NCBI GenBank assembly: GCA_037893245.1
Contig: JBAIAA010000743.1
Location: 1-64,000, forward strand
Length of the DNA stretch: 64,000 nt
Source of the DNA: Crossaster papposus
Lineage: Eukaryota > Echinodermata > Asteroidea > Velatida > Solasteridae
Direction of reading: 5' to 3'
The notes below the pieces were generated by a model. It did no database searches, was not told the DNA's origin, and saw only the letters and a list, made by a program, of their open reading frames with translations. A program made the position numbers and the translations under genes. Positions 37,925 through 49,900 of the stretch are shown here, one piece after another; the stretch's first letter is position 1, and every line of letters starts with the position of its first letter.

Positions 37925-38626
37925 CATAGAGTTTTATTATAGAAACTAGAGAGCGCACTTATCACGTGACCCCTGTCCTGACAATGATGCATGGATGCCA
38001 TTTTGTAAGTGGGCAAAATTTACATAGTTGATTTTAGCTTACGCATCTCTTTGCCACGCACGGCAAAGGGATGCCCGAGACTTGTGCGTGCTTTGGCTGC
38101 ACAAATCAGAGCTACGTCAACAAAACCAGAAACATCTTATTTCACAAGTAAATACTTTATGGGATAGCGGTGTCGGCAGTTTAAGTTGCCAACCACCAAG
38201 ATCAGCCCGACAATGTCACCTGTTTATATTTTTTGTTTAACCATGGTGGTTAAACCAAGCAACATGCAAGAATCGGCCTGTCGTATCAGCATGTAATACA
38301 ACTGCAATCTGCGCCTTTGCTCTCTGCGTCTACCACTTCATCACTTATGAGCAATCTCCTTGAAAATACTGGAACTGCCATTGATTTGAGGGAACATAGG
38401 GATACGATTTACCGATGAAACTGTCTGTCCAAGTACCACAAGCAATGTCACTTGAAATGGCCAATAAAGTTTACTGATGTATAGCTGTCGCGCCGTTGAA
38501 GAGCATACTACATCCGGGTATTTTACAATCGTGTTGCCCACTTACAAAATGGCGGACGGGTTACAGGGCGGCACGTCCGTGTATCGCTCACAGTATAGCG
38601 AGTGCGCTCTCTATAATACAACTCTG
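37925..38626. mobile_element. 702-bp TIR element carrying a THAP exon (P-element-like, non-autonomous)
   Basis: The left end begins CATAGAGTT at 37925 and the right end is its inverse, AACTCTG, at 38626. Further matches between inverted arms are TATTATAG, AGAGCGCACT and a perfect 19-base block GCCATTTTGTAAGTGGGCA (about 37998-38016 versus 38534-38553). Flanks TTTGTAAC (37917-37924) and TTTGTATT (38627-38634) could be an eroded 8-bp target duplication. The left half encodes the start of a THAP zinc finger. THAP-bearing transposases with 8-bp duplications belong to the P-element superfamily. There is no room for a transposase catalytic domain, so this is a deletion derivative or a promoter-plus-first-exon remnant. 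Confidence 0.7.
38071..38147 (+). pseudogene. Partial THAP-type zinc-finger first exon
   Basis: An ATG at 38071 opens MPETCACFGCTNQS and the frame ends ...NILFHK at a consensus-like donor AA|GTAAAT (phase 2 after 38147). This is the classic N-terminal pattern of a THAP domain: M-x-x-x-C-x4-C-x-N, then FHK, normally followed by F-P in the next exon. The second half of the domain (Cys-x2-His, AVPTIF box) was not found downstream inside the element, where stops are frequent. I read it as the first exon of a deleted P-like transposase. A host THAP gene with distant exons is possible but unlikely, since inverted repeats flank it. Confidence 0.6.
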
Positions 38627-39420
38627 TTTGTATTGCACTTTATTTCTACTATTTGAATCAATGGGAAAATGTTTGTATGTTCATTAAGTGTAGAAAAAAA
38701 AAAGCAGCTGACCATATACAGACAAGTTTATTTCTTTTGGTTATTCACGTAAGCTGTTATGTACATGATAATTAAAACAGTGTTGGTGAGAATTCCACTG
38801 CTTCTTACGAGAAAAAAACACTCCTTTTTTTTGTCATTAAAAAAAATGGCTAATATGCAGTGTGTGCAAGCAAAACATGGAGTTTTAGGTCAAACTCTAA
38901 ACGTGCTTTTTAAATACAACGTATGCTTGAAATTTATTTTCTAAAAAGAAAGGAAAACAATCCAGACGTGTTTTAAACTTGGTTTTTATTCTTGTACATT
39001 GTTACAATGGTGGAATTATAGTTGGGATTGCAAGGGGAACATTTGGGGTTTTATCAGCAGTGTACATTAATATACAAATACCGAGGTAGGCATTTTTGAC
39101 AAATTCTATCCTTATTATTATAAGGATCATTGTGGTGACCAAAAATGGGTTTTGATTGAGTTAATAGATTAAATAAAAAAAGTGTTGATAAATAGTTGTT
39201 CTAAAAGAAGAGACAGCCTAACAACTGTGAAAACTTTTAAGAGATTATGATCTATTTGTGAAGTAATTTAAAAACGAAATGAAAAGAGAATAAATATTGT
39301 GTTTTGTACAGTGGTCACTGGAAAGCGATTCTCACCTGAAGGTTTTTTGTGTCAATTTTGTTTTTGTTTAAGATAGATGAAAATATACCCTGATAAAATC
39401 TTCAGACACAACTTTAGTTT

Positions 39421-39684
39421 GACTAGGTTGCGCCGGGATTATTTATTGTGAACCTCGGCCGGTGTGATATGAATATCAGACTGCTGTGTAAATCAGACTT
39501 GTTACCATTCACTCTTCTCATTATCATGATCATCACCTAATTAAGCATGCGCAATACTACCACTGAGTCAATATTTCATAGATTCTCAAATTTATGCTAC
39601 ACCTGCATCTGTGGGTAGCACTGACAGATATTTCCAGCCTCGCTCGTGACTCGTTTATAAGTCATCCGACGCGAACTGGTTTAA
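39421..39684. mobile_element. Diverged TTAA-family MITE copy near GINS2
   Basis: The left end GGTTGCGCCGGGATTATTTA and right end GTCATCCGACGCGAACTGGTTTAA match the family. The interior carries unrelated sequence, so this is an old copy with an internal replacement. It lies about 300 bp beyond the GINS2 stop. Confidence 0.55.
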
Positions 39685-39981
39685 CCCTTTAGCCCATCGC
39701 ACACCTTTCTGATTGTACTGGTTGACCGGTGCGTTCTTTTTCTTCACTGGGGATACTGCAGCGTCCACACATGCCCGGTTCTGTTCTATAATTGGCAGCC
39801 GTCAATTTTTGAATTACGCGACTTGCTTCGTAACTCTGGTTGACATTCTAAAGTGTCACTCCCAGGCGTGGTTCTAGAGCCAATATTTTAGGTAGTATAC
39901 ACATTTTCCAGAATGTTTTTTTTGGGGGAGCTACCCAAAAGTTTGGGGGGCTACAAAGCCCCCCTGTAGAACAGCGCCTGG

Positions 39982-41864
39982 TCACTCCTGCGTATATTGC
40001 ACTCCACCGGTTAACGTGTTCAGCCTCAGTGTATGCATGTGATCTAAAGCCTGGGTCAGGAACGGACGAACAGAGTTGATCTCCATCAGGGACAGGTTGT
40101 CAAGCTGTATGTAACAGAAAACAAAAATATTAAAATTTAGTGAATCTGGAGATGGTCTAAATATAAAAATATATGAGTTTGGCTCTAAAGTTTGAGGATT
40201 TCAAGTTGGACTGCCTGGAGAAAAACCCTTGTGGCACAGAAGCATCAACGAACAACTCTACTTACATATGGTCCCAGCCAGGATTCGAACCCCGGTCACA
40301 CTGGCAAGAGGCGAGCGCTTTACGTACTAGCCACCTCGCATTCCCCCATGCTCGTTTGTGGAGAAATGAATGTCAGCATGAAACGAACTGAAAGCTTCAA
40401 AGCCCTTTGCTAAATAAACTTAGCCTAATGTTTCCTTTCTTACCCGGGCGTAGGTTTCTTGGTCTTTGACAAACTTGTCCACGCTCTGACGAAGTTTGGC
40501 CATTCTCAAATCCCAGATGTCTTTGATCAGTGTGTGCACTTCGTCAGCATGGGGGATGTCATCGGTTGCACTGTACAAAACACACATTCCCAAAACTGAA
40601 CTCTTAGGTTTGTCCATTCCTTTGATTGTTACACCCAAGCTATGGCATCTTCCCAACTATAGTTGTCTGTCCCAACCCAATTCAACAGAATCCACTATTG
40701 CAAGTTGTTGCAGGGTGCTCACAGAATGCCCTGTGTTGTGTGGTTAAGGGTTATGAAAGGCTCATGCACCAAAAGTTGGATTTTTGTTGGGGGGGGGGGG
40801 GGGGGGGGCAAGAAATGTTTCTTTGCAATTCTTTCAACACTCACAACAGAAACTTTAATGCAAGGAGGCAGAATATGTGTACGCTGATTTTTCCCACCAA
40901 ATTGGGAAGAGAAAAACAATTTTTAGTTTGAACAATAGCTGTAGACTTTGTACATAACCAGAAAGGCATCAGGATACTACATCATACATGCTTTCTGGCC
41001 TCTCTTCAGACTTACTGGCTTACTAAGAGTTTAGTCACTTCCATATAGTTCTCATTCAGCATTGGCTGAAAGATGGGCGAATCTTTCTCTTCTTGCTTTT
41101 TGGCCTGAAGTTTCTCTGGGTAAAAACAAAACATAAACACAATTTGGTAAAACATCAGAAAATATCAACAAGGTACAAGTGAAAATGAATGGAATAAAAA
41201 AAGGTGCTAAACAAATTAATTTGTGTAACTGTGTCCTCAATGACAATAGTCCTTATTGTAACGTGTACATATCATTTGCCTTAATGTCAGTGTGCCATAC
41301 CAAGTACAAATTGTTTCTGCTCAGTCATCATGACATGAGTGATTAACCCTTCTAGTTCTAAGTTCATCATGGTGTTATATGAAAGAGGAGAAAATTAGCT
41401 TTCCGATGATGCGTACATTTTTTAAGAAAAAAAATCATCTGAATTTTCGGATAATTTACCCGAAAACTTGGGTTTCCTTTTTTCAGGGACACCCTGTGTA
41501 GGGACTAGGGAGAGGTTTGTTGTTGTTTTTAATTTTCCCCGGGATTTAGACTCTTGGCTTTAGAAATATTAGGCTAATTAGTTAATTATTTGTAAAAGAT
41601 ATTCCGTCTAACATCCAACATCTAACATCCAAGTGTAAAAGGTGAGGTTTCATTATTACCAACGTCCATCCATTCGGGTGGCTGTATCCTACACTTCTGT
41701 CGCTGCTTCAAATTCACTGCCATCCACAGCGGAACCTCCACCGGAAGACCCGCGTTGAACGGCCCGATGTTGCCCCCGATCAGGAACACTTCGTCGTGCG
41801 AGAATTTCGGAACAACAGTCACCATTTGTTTTTCGGCTAGAAATTCCACATCCGACGGATCCAT
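39982..41864 (-). CDS. GINS2: GINS complex subunit 2 (PSF2), four exons, complete
   Basis: Exons in transcript order: 41660-41864, 41016-41115, 40444-40570, 39982-40104. They total 555 bp, 184 aa plus TGA; human PSF2 is 185 aa. PSF2 is one of four GINS subunits (Sld5, Psf1-3) of the CMG replicative helicase in the nucleus. The N-terminal beta (B) domain is clear: [58 protein letters not shown]. The helical A domain follows: [35 protein letters not shown] and [11 protein letters not shown]. The start at 41864 is the first ATG of the frame and matches the family's MD-x-x-(D/E)VEFLAEK start. For exon 2 the GTAAGT donor after 41016 was preferred to one eight bases earlier because it restores the conserved SH-ATDDIP join. 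It is divergent with anillin. Confidence 0.97.
40140..40345 (-). repeat. tRNA-derived SINE, minus strand, in GINS2 intron 3
   Basis: On the minus strand, GGTGGCTAGTACG (A-box region) and GGTTCGAATCC (B-box) form a tRNA-like head at 40273-40340. It is followed by a body with GCTTCTGTGCCACAAGGG and an AT-rich tail towards 40,140. It lies between GINS2 exons 3 and 4. Confidence 0.7.
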
Positions 41865-42366
41865 TGTGGATGGAGTTTTGCTCACAGACGGGCCTCAGAT
41901 AGGATAAAAACCGACTACATTCTTGATACTCAAATTCAAATAAAAAGAAACACGTTCCCGACGTGTATTTCTGGTTTGGCGCGCGGAATAACTGTTGACA
42001 TTTGTTTGTACACGTGACAATGATGAACTTTGACATTTCTTGAATTGCTTTTTATAAAAGTATAATATGACACAAAAAATGACAAAAATGTAACAAAAAA
42101 CTTTAAAATAGTTTAGTTTGCTGTTAAAGAATCTATATTTTAGTAAAAAAAAGTTCTTATAAATAAATTTGAAATAAAAAAATACCCACAGTTGAAAGTG
42201 ACGAGATATTTCCCATGATGCAATAGTCGAATGCCCATCAAATTCAAAAATCCGGTACTGCGGCGCAGACGTGACTGACACAGAAATATTTTTTTCGACG
42301 CCTGTTCGAAAGTAGTGGCTAATTTGTTAATTTTTTAGGCGGTTTTACCATTTTTGGGATCTATTT
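41865..42366. promoter_or_regulatory. Divergent promoter between GINS2 and anillin
   Basis: The two start codons are 502 bp apart in opposite orientation, so both 5' UTRs and promoters must lie here unless a noncoding exon intervenes. TTTGGCGCGC at 41975-41984 fits the E2F consensus TTTSGCGC and is close to GINS2. TTCGAA at 42305-42310 and TTCAAA at 42243-42248 (TTTGAA on the minus strand) fit the CHR element TTYGAA bound by DREAM/MuvB complexes at G2/M genes and lie near anillin. The motif assignments come from consensus only. Confidence 0.55.
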
Positions 42367-43942
42367 ATGGACGACTTCACGGAGGTAAGATAGCCAATTA
42401 AATTTACAATAGAACGTTTACGTTAGGCGCATGAATTGACGTCCAATTCGACGTTGGATAGACTCGTCTCGTGATCGTGGCGGTATACCGCCACGTTCAT
42501 TTACGTCACGGGTCTGACGTTGGACAACTCGACCGGTCATGCCGGTGGGACAACTCGACTTGGGTCAACTCGACCCGTTGTGAGTGGACAACTCGACTTG
42601 TTGTGTTTTCTAGATCACGGCTTTGCAACATAACAAGTAACTTAAAACTAACTAGTAAAAGAGGCCAACTACGACAGTCACTTTTCCTCAACAAAACTAA
42701 GTTTACAGTATATATTGTTGAATGTTGGCTCACGTCGCAATCCTACAATGACCAATGCCGATTCTCCCGATCGGCATGACCTCACGAAGGGGTAAAGCCG
42801 TATAGCTAGCAGTAGCAACATGCGTTAAACTTCAATTTTTCCCCTCGAGCTAGTGCTAAACTAAAGTCAAGAGAATTAACAAAGCAAAATTTCTTTATTT
42901 GCGACAAGCAGGGAATTCCAAAGCATGCAGTTTTGGCGTTTTTGGCATTTTCTGCCTAAATCTACGCAGTGGGGCACTTCATAGAAAATCTTCAGTTTCC
43001 GGGCCATGGCATGCAACTCAAGAACATTTTAAATTTTATGATCTAGTTAGACTTCTTGATTTTATAAATTTCTGATTTTAATTTTTTTGTTTATGATGTG
43101 TGATTGGGCACGGACCACGGTTAAATATAAAAAATAATTCCCACTTCCAAAAATGATTGAGCCTGCTGTAGTCATGGTTGTCTGTAGTCATAGTTGGTAC
43201 AAGTTTCAATTTCTTTCGCGATTAAAAGCGTAATGTATACGATGGAACACGTGCAAGCGGCACGCACAGCTCATCGCACCAAACAACAGAGAGTGCTCTG
43301 CTAGTAAAGTGCAACAGTTATACATGAAAAATATATGGCATGCACGACGGGCACCATGCATGGTGGATGCTGCACCGGAACACATCGCGATACGATGCAC
43401 AGTCGCGACAGCGACGCTGCATGCAGGGCCTGCTGGAAAATGCCAACAAATTACCAAATACTCTTTATTCTGGCTTACTACCTTCTCAAGGTGTCGAAGA
43501 CAAACTACCAGTACCATCTAATGCTGCAATGGGTACTCACGATTATTTTGATGAACTGCAAATCAATGGAATTTAACCAATCTGATACATGTATGTAAGC
43601 AGTAATACTGGGTGAAGTTGCTGAAGCCACTACCATAGTCGTGTGGGTATTTCAAGCAATAGCCAATTAATTTGGATACGACCTAAGATTGCATCATTGT
43701 GTAAGGACATGAAGCCACTTGTCTACTGTACTGCAAATTTGAAAAAAATTAAGAGGATTTTCATAAGTTGCTGACTTGTTCTTGATAATCTTATTTCCAG
43801 AAACTTTTGGAAAGAACGCGGGCAAGGAATGAGGCCATTGCCATGAAAATGAGCCAGTCTGAGGTATCACCCCGCAAGAGACGGACTCCGCTGACGGATG
43901 TAAACTCCTCTGACAGTGAGGAGAAGAAAGTCAGATTTGATG
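42367..43942 (+). CDS. ANLN: Anillin exons 1-2, N-terminal signature
   Basis: Exon 1 is only 18 bp (ATG GAC GAC TTC ACG GAG | GTAAGA). Exon 2 starts at 43801 after TTATTTCCAG and continues KLLERTRARNEAIAMKMSQS. The joined MDDFTEKLLERTRARNEA is close to the start of vertebrate anillins (MDPFTEKLLERTRARRE), which fixes both the tiny first exon and the start codon. The 1.4-kb intron between them contains an unexplained open frame at about 43,340-43,576 that has no anillin similarity. Confidence 0.93.
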
Positions 43943-46900
43943 GTCAGTACAGATAGCATTGCCTTGAATAGAGCGCACAGAAAATGTAGAAAAACAAAAA
44001 CAAATTTGGTTTTTATTTTTTTCTTGTTTTTTTAAACCTACAGCCTCCCCAGTGAAGTCGTCAGTGATGCGAGGTAGCGATTTGAAGCCAGACACGCCAG
44101 CTATACCTTCAGTCCGGTCACGCTTGACTAAGCTGACTGATATGAGAAAGGAATGGTCTGCTGCAGGTATGTCAAGCTCCAAAACCCTAAGATTTCCTCG
44201 TAACATTTGTTAAATTGTTTTTTGTCCTTTGCAGGAATGTCATAAAATCTCGGAGTCCGCTTGATAGTCTAAAGGTTCAATTGTCTGAAGATTTGAAAGT
44301 CTGAAGGTTCCATAGTCTGAAGGTTCCATAGTCCCAATGTTTGATAGTCCCAAAGTCCCAAGGTTTCGTAGTTCCAAGGTTTCGTAGTCTCAAGGTTCGA
44401 GAGTCTCAAGGTTCGATAGTCTCAAGGTTCGATAGTCTGAAAGCACTCACTCAAGGTTTAAAAGTCTTAAGACGTTGTGTAAATTTTTAGTATGTATCTT
44501 TATGTCCATTCATAAGCATGGCAATTTATAAGCATGCACACTTTGAGTTTGAATGTCATGTTTAAATACAGAAGGATCTGAGCTGGACTCTCCCCAGAAT
44601 GTCCCAGCCCCTCGGCCCCGTCAGCAGGAGGCTCCACCGAGCACCATCCCCTCTGCACCAAGCAGCAGGAAGAGCAGGTTTGCTGCCCTGGCAGCCAGCA
44701 TCGGTAGCTGGGAGGACGACCTGGACCATCCCAAGATTCACTTCCAACATGAGGTACAGGTCACTAATGTGTAGAGTATGTGCCGTGGCCTCGTGGTCTG
44801 AGCATTGAATTTGCTGTCTGTGGGTAAAGCTGCAGGTTGTGGGTTTGAGTCTGGCCTGGGACTGTGGTGCGTGAGCTCTTGGGCAGGGCACTTTGTCACT
44901 CGTTGCTTCTCCACCCAGGAGTAAAATGGGTGGGTACCTGTGAGGGCGGAGATGGTTTTTATTAGCTACATATCATCTTGGCTATTGTGCAAGCTGGGGC
45001 GTTGCTGAAATATGTAAATGAACCGTTGTGTAAATATTCATAACCTTCAAACAACATCGTGGCTTTATGCAGTCGGCGACCCACACAATAGTGTATAATT
45101 TGTGGAAAGGAACTAATAACTTGCTAAATGTATTTATTTATTTTTTCTCTTTCAAATAAACATAAAATTGCCAATTTTCTGAGGTATATTTTTGGTGATT
45201 ATACTGTAGCGTGAACTTATAGATGAGGAAACTAAGTGTTCCAAAACTTGTTGTGCACATCATTGTTTTGTTCTTTCTTCATCCAAAGGAGAAGCCACAA
45301 ACTAAAAAATGGGAGCGTCCTAATCCAGTTGAAGAAATTACCAACGACCCCCCGCCACCAAAGAAGGGCAACGGCATCCTGACTGGCAATCCCAAAAAGC
45401 CAGCCCGCAACGTGAGGTTTGAAGATGAAGTTGAAGAGAATAATGAGCCTCCCAAAACCCTTGGGAATGGGCAGGGTAAAGCCCAGATGAGATCACTCCC
45501 ATCTAGCAGTGGCAGCCCGGCGAGGGAAAGGAACCCCTCTGGGGATGTGAAGAATGGGAAGCCTAACGGAAGGGCTGAGCTGAGGTCCTTGCCAACTGGC
45601 GGCAGCCCGGTCAAGAGCAGTGCTTACATCAGGCTGGTGGAGCAGAAACAAGATGGGGCAAAGTCATCGTCCAAGTCCCCAGGGAGGAAACACATACAGG
45701 TGTCCCTGTCTCGGGAGAGAGAGCCTTCTAGAATGGAGCTGCAGCAGCTTTTTGCCCAAGAGCAGCAGGAGCAGCAGCCAACTCCCAAACCTAGAGCAGC
45801 ACCTGCAACCACCACAAGCAGCGCTGCCACCTCAACAACAACTCAGCAGCCGAAGCCTTCCATCAAACGGCCGGCACCGCAACCTGACCAAGCCGTTAAG
45901 AAGCAAGCTCTGGGTCCGGCCCTTGAAGCCGATGCAGACCCGACCCCCAAGGAGGGAGCCGCAAGTGTCAAGGCTTACTTCGGGAGAAACAAGATGGGCG
46001 CCGGTCCGACATCGCCGACCTCTGGCAAAGTGGAGCCACGGGTGGGCGCCATTGCCAAGTCCATTCAGAATAGGCTTCGCCAACATCAGGAGAACTGGCA
46101 ATGCAATGATATTAATAAACAGATTCAGGTAAATACTTTGTTTTCTCACACAAAAATAGTAATGGATATAAATATTAACCCTAGCCCTACTAGATCTTTC
46201 AAATCCACTAGGAAAGTTGAACAAGTTAGGAAAGTAAAGCTTTACATTGGTTTAATGCCGATTTAAATGCAGTGTAAAGTGAATGTTGGCCACTTCCAAT
46301 CAGATTTTAGAGGATTAATGACAGTTCCTTGCAAAAATGCCCTTGGATGAATGTGGGTTGCAAAGCTATAAACTACAGGATCGAAACATAGACTTCCAAA
46401 TACCCTCTATCTATTTCAGGAGCAAAGGAAGAAAGAGTTGGCTATCATCCGGCAGAGGTGGAACCACTCCACCAAGACTGAGCCTGCCAAGGATGAGACA
46501 GACAACAAACAGCCTACGGTAAGAATGAAACAAGTATTTTATAGCAAATAATGATAAACTCACCTGTTTAAAGTGTTGTGTTCAAAGAAGCATTAAAAAT
46601 GGAAAGAAAACAAAATTGTTCTTTTATTTTGGTGAAATAGAGTAATTAGATGTCTGGGATTTGTCCGGTCAGGGAACTAGAATCGCACCCGTTCATGGTT
46701 GTTTATAACCATTTTCAAACAAAATCTGAAATAACAAAATTTTTCAAATTGGTCGGCCAACCGTCGTGGAAAATTTATATACAAGTAGAACTTTTTATTT
46801 AAAATGACAGCACTAAAAGTGCCTTGATTTCACAGGATGCTTAAGAATATCATTTACTTGCGTTTATTAAAAATTGGTAGTTTTTTTTTTTTAATTTATA

Positions 46901-49900
46901 AATGTTGTATATATTGAAAAGTTGATACTAATTTGGTTGAATTCACAGCCCATGCCAAGGGTAACCATCGCTCGCTCCGCATCCCAGCCTGTCGTGAACC
47001 AAGATGAGCTGGAAGACCCGATGGAGGTCACAGAAGACACCATCAATATTGGGATGATGGAATCGCCGACTGCAGGCAAGTCATCATCAGAAGAAGATGA
47101 TGAAGAGGAGATGGCTGAGAAGGAATCCACAGTCTTCGTTCCTCAGCAAACGGCAGTTATACCTGGGGGCTCAGGTCAGGGGAATGGAGCGTTGACCCCT
47201 CTGCCACCTCCGAGAGAGAAGGCCATTGCCAAGACAGTCGCCCAACAGCCACAGGAGGCGGGACCAGCTACTCCCCTGGCTCCTTCCAGACCACGTCGCA
47301 CTAACAGCAAGCTCTTGGCCGAGGAGGAAGCCAGTGAGTTCCTTCACAGAGGGTCCCAAGTTATCAAATTGCTTCCCAAGTTATCAAATTGCTGTCCCTG
47401 TGCTCTTTTGGATCCACCTCTCCAACCAAAATTCACCATTTTCAGTTGCAGAATATTATCTTAACAGGATTTGAATTAGTTGAGTAAACAGCAATAAATA
47501 TCCGACAGCCAGTAATTCAAAATTGTAATGCATTAACACTTTGTTTTGTCATGCCTCATTCAAATGAGAATAACACCTGGTTCAGATAGACGTTCCAGAT
47601 TCGTGCCGAATGAAACTAGTAAATTATTAACGTCCATCAAAAGTTTGACTTCTGAAATGATTTGGAGGGACTAGGTGCACTTGATGCCAAAAGATCATTT
47701 GCTAGACTCTTGTTTCCTCTTGTTTCCGCGTGACTCAAGAACGCCTGCTGAACCTGATGCTAGAAAAATAACAATCTAGAATCTATTTTACGGGGAACAA
47801 AATTAAAACTAGCCCAGGGAACAAACATTTTTAGAAAGTCGTCCCTGTTTAATTTTTTTTAGAAGCACAACAGGAAGCCCTGTCCAAACATCTCCATCAG
47901 AAGGAAGAAGAAGATGATGTCGATGACGATGACGCAGATGATGAATATGATGAAGATGATGACGACGTTCAGGAGTTGGACATCACTGACGTGCTGGGTG
48001 ACATTGACGATTTATTGGATGAGGCCGAGCAGGCTATGGAGACAGAGAAAAAGACCGACATCCCTCCCCAGACTCGGACCCCTGCCCCTCCCCAGACTCG
48101 GGCCCCTGCCGCGCCACAGAGACAGAGACAGGAGCAGGTGAGAGCTTAGTCTTGGTCTAAGAGGGAATTTGGATTGTGTTGCCTTATTGCAGCCAGCCAG
48201 GTCACTGAAAAGCATATAGGGCTCTCTCAACGAGACGAATCATATTCAGTCTTTGACAGGAATGTAGTAGAGTCCATCACAAGTTCTTGCAAGTCCATCA
48301 CAAGTCTTCAGTCTCAATTCAATTCAAATCACAAGCTATTCAAATGAGCTTGGACAAATACATTTCTTGTTCATAGTTACTTGGCAGCACTTGTGACTGA
48401 ACTTTGTGAAAGGACTTTGTGAAAGGACTTGCAGGGACTTGACTACAACTCTGGTCCTTGGGAACAAATTCTGGGCATACCTTAAATGCACTATATTCAA
48501 GCTAACGCCCACACTTTTTGCTTTGAAATTTCTTGGGTCCAAGTGCTTAAAGACTGTGCAGTCTTAGAATAAGACTGCACGACACAATCTGTGCATGCAG
48601 ATTGGGCAGAATAATGCAACACCTGAAAAAATCCCTGTTATTGGATTCCTCAGTCGTTCATCCCAACCCACGACCCAGCCACGCTGTGAAAATAGTAGAT
48701 CCAATCCACAGTTTATAGAAGTTCCATTGCACGGTCATGCTCTTACCAAAGTTGTAACATGTGTGCCATTTGCCTGTTGCACGTAGTATTTTAGAAGATT
48801 GAGAAGATCATCATGTCAACTCTAGGTGATGGTTAATAATCTATTAGATTCGTTAATGTATCCCCTCTTCTCGTGCAGCCTGCCACACCACAAGCCGTAG
48901 TCAAGAAGCCGCCCTCCGGTCTCGAGGCCCTTCCGCAGCCCAGCACCTCCCAGTCCCCAAACCTGTACAGCATCGAGTCCTTCCGCAAGCAAGGCCCCAA
49001 GTCCCCGGCAGCTGCTGCCAGGACTATCATAAGGAGCGACAGTGGCACCGTGGAAGCCGGCCAGGGGGTCAAACCCTTGGTGCTGAAACCAATACCGATC
49101 AAGGAACAATTACAGGTCCGTATATTAGTGGTATTTAAATGGTCTCTGTGAGTTTTATTTTGTGTTTACTTAGAATAGTTATTGAAATTTACCCAAGATA
49201 AATTGTTTGTGGTAGCACCATGTGTGACCTGTTCCAACGAAACCCGGACAAAGTCGCACAATGTGTTTTGTCACAATGTACTCCTGAAGTCATTTCTGGA
49301 TGGATTTTACCATTTTGAGGTTTTAGGTTTTCCTAAGTCACTCACTATTAATCTACAATCTCCTCAAATTTGAACAAAATCCGTCTACCAGAAGTGGTTT
49401 TTTTGGTCAATTTTGTGAAACATTTGTGTATAATACGCTTTTCTGAACTTCAAAGCTGTTTATCTCATAATTAGGTTGTCAGTGTTTTATCACTAAATCC
49501 AGACCCCAGGGAAGATAGGGTGGGGGTACATATGTAAATGATACATCATTTTAAAGCTGAGAACCTAGAGAATTTGAAAAAAGCAAAATCTGAAAAACTA
49601 AAAAGTCAACTTTGTCCGGGTTTCGTGGGAACAGGTCACATGTGGTAAATCTCTTTTGCGATTTTGAGTGGTTCTGAAAAGAACACAAATTTGTGATGTC
49701 GGGGCAAGTTTTGGCGGTGCGAATTTGCAAAAGTTAAACACATTTCGCAGCGAAATTTTGGAAGGGGGTTGTTTCATGACTTAAGATTGGCTTTGCGAAC
49801 GCGTGAAGTATGGACCGGCTCGTAGTGAAGATAATTCAGAGAATGACTAAAAAAGGGTTTAACAAACAGGAAAAAGGAGTCGGATTTTCACAGGAGTCTG

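Noticed and set aside
38496-38687. 63-codon plus-strand frame at the right arm of the THAP element
   Set aside because: It runs across the inverted repeat and out into flanking DNA; no transposase motif.
43340-43576. 78-codon frame in anillin intron 1
   Set aside because: The residue composition looks plausible, but no family is recognised and no splice join to anillin fits. Left unannotated; might be a decayed element fragment.
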